From: ECT2AJA-110-A sp035399845
GTDB lineage: Bacteria > Planctomycetota > Phycisphaerae > UBA1845 > UTPLA1
DNA: 64,000 nt
Assembly (NCBI GenBank): GCA_035399845.1
Contig: DAOPJV010000026.1
Span: 1 to 64,000, forward strand
Direction: 5' to 3'
This document shows positions 62,866-64,000 of this stretch, one piece after another. Numbering within the stretch: position 1 is the first letter of the stretch; each line of letters begins with the position of its first letter. The position numbers and the translations under genes were made by a program. Under the pieces are notes generated by a model. That model did no database searches and was not told the origin of the DNA. It saw only the letters and a list, made by a program, of their open reading frames with translations.

Positions 62866-62886
62866 TCCAGACCGAAGGAGCGCGCC

Positions 62887-64000
62887 ATGGTACCATTTGT
62901 CCTTTTCATTTTTCTGGTCCCGCCCATTCTGCTGGCGCTGATCATCATTACCTGCATCGGGAATGTGATTCGCATCCGACGGGCGTCACTCATTCGCCAT
63001 CTGTCATTCGTGATTCGTCGCAATCTGCCGCTCGTCTCGTCGCTATACACGACGTCCGTCGGCGAGCCGCCCAGCCTGCGATTCCCGCTTCGCCAGATGA
63101 GCCGGCTCCTCGAACTGGGGATACCGCTCAGCGACGCCATCGGGATGGCGTGGCCGCGATGCCCGCGTGTCGATCGATCGATCCTCCGCGCCGCCGAGCA
63201 GTCCGGCTCGCTCCCGGACGCCATCGCCGTGATGGACGCCCGCTATCAGCACGAATTCGAGTCCAATGTGACGGACGATCGGCAGGTGTTTGTCATCCCG
63301 GCGATCACGTTTCTCCTCCTCCTGCTCTGCATCATGTTCGCCGTCGCCATCGTCTTTCCGAAGTTCGTCGTCATCATGTATGACTTCGACATCAAAGTCC
63401 CCGAGTTCGTCAACGAGATTCTTCTGTCCGGTCTCTTCTACGGCTCGCCGCCGACCACGTGGTACGGATTCCTGTTTCATGGCGTCATCGTGCTGGTCAT
63501 CCTCGTCGCCATCTTCCGGGCCGTGTCGTTCCTCCTCGCGGGCCTCCTCAGACGAATCGAGCTGTTCAGCAACATCGCCGATTCCGTTCGCTGGAGCCTC
63601 CCGCCGCTTCGTCGAGCCGAGAACGCCAGAGCCGCCGTCGTCACGCTTCCCATGATCCGCGTCGCGACCGCCGCCGGCTGGCCACTCGATCAGGCCGTGG
63701 ATCTCGCCTCGACCATCCGGACAAATGTCATCTGGCGGCAGCATCTCAGGGACTGGGCGGAGTTCATGCGGCGCGGGAGTGAGACGATTGCCGCCGGGCG
63801 CGCCGCCGGCATGCCCGAGATGCTCCTTCGCTATCTCGCCGTCGGCATTCGCGACACGGATCTGGAGGCGCCGCTCTACGCCGCCGAACAGTACTTCTCG
63901 CTCCTGTACGATCGACAGCGCCGCGCGATGCGCCTCGTCATGTCGATCCTGGCCACGATCGCCACGGGCGTCCTCGTGGGATGTGTCTGTGTCGCCATCG
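62887..64000 (+). CDS. Second GspF-like membrane protein, 3' end outside window
   Basis: I translated from ATG 62887, which follows AAGGAG; the frame has no stop before base 64000. The visible 371 residues start MVPFVLFIFLVPPILLALIIITC. A T2SSF-like unit follows (FPLRQMSRLLELGIPLSDAIGMAW and later LRAAEQSGSLPDAIAVMD), then spans IPAITFLLLLLCIMFAVAIVFP and GVIVLVILVAIF, and a second unit with LPMIRVATAAGWPLDQAVDLA and GMPEMLLRYLAVG. It is a diverged paralogue of the preceding gene. Two platform proteins in tandem are unusual; they may form a heteromeric base. Confidence 0.75.
   Translation, partial: MVPFVLFIFLVPPILLALIIITCIGNVIRIRRASLIRHLSFVIRRNLPLVSSLYTTSVGEPPSLRFPLRQMSRLLELGIPLSDAIGMAWPRCPRVDRSILRAAEQSGSLPDAIAVMDARYQHEFESNVTDDRQVFVIPAITFLLLLLCIMFAVAIVFPKFVVIMYDFDIKVPEFVNEILLSGLFYGSPPTTWYGFLFHGVIVLVILVAIFRAVSFLLAGLLRRIELFSNIADSVRWSLPPLRRAENARAAVVTLPMIRVATAAGWPLDQAVDLASTIRTNVIWRQHLRDWAEFMRRGSETIAAGRAAGMPEMLLRYLAVGIRDTDLEAPLYAAEQYFSLLYDRQRRAMRLVMSILATIATGVLVGCVCVAI

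Overview
The window is GC-rich, gene-dense chromosomal DNA and reads like a member of the Planctomycetota, probably Phycisphaerae-like. The clues are the major pilin with an SAFTLVELL-type leader, small planctomycete-type membrane proteins, a planctomycete-type tyrosine integrase and several conserved proteins of unknown function. This assignment is inference; no rRNA or other marker gene is present.

Layout. (1) 1-4.4 kb, minus strand: a large unrecognised protein running off the left edge, an apparently frameshifted small membrane protein next to 41-bp tandem repeats, and a DUF4241 protein. (2) About 5.0-9.56 kb: a compact integrated element. A 26-bp direct repeat (4993-5018 and 9535-9560) bounds it, and the right copy is the 3' end of a selenocysteine tRNA gene (9536-9630, anticodon UCA). 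It carries a replication-initiator-like gene, a small serine recombinase, a DUF2262 cargo protein and a tyrosine integrase split over two frames at CCC-TGA. (3) 9.8-31.8 kb: a VOC protein, a 1603-residue AAA+ ATPase with a very long coiled coil, then a divergent exopolysaccharide operon (Wza-like export protein, Wzz-like protein, CpsD-like kinase, FemAB, four glycosyltransferases or more, a polysaccharide deacetylase, a Wzy/O-antigen-ligase-like protein). Family content matches exosortase-A (XrtA)-associated EPS loci, but no exosortase is seen here. A Ser/Gln-rich protein and an SGNH hydrolase follow. (4) 31.7-34.5 kb: an M48 metalloprotease and a secreted Spy/CpxP-like protein ending at a strong terminator. 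(5) 34.6-54.0 kb, minus strand: a 19-gene type IV pilus/type II secretion-like cluster running from the major pilin through PilV, PilW, PilX and GspH-like pseudopilins, PilM-N-O-P, secretin, a TPR lipoprotein, then a histidine kinase, response regulator, HD-GYP and STAS module, and finally PilB, PilT and PilC. (6) 54.4-58.8 kb: a multi-pass GT-C-like membrane protein, an LPG-synthase/flippase-like protein and a secreted metzincin protease with a Cys-containing C-terminal tail. (7) 59.2-64 kb: an ECF-like sigma factor with a possible membrane anti-sigma factor, divergent from a second GspE-GspF-GspF operon that leaves the window.

Together most of the window encodes cell-surface functions: EPS synthesis and export, pilus/secretion machinery with embedded signalling, and secreted or membrane proteases. 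The tRNA-Sec-targeted element is the clearest acquired DNA. Two large genes (left and right edges) are incomplete because the window cuts them.
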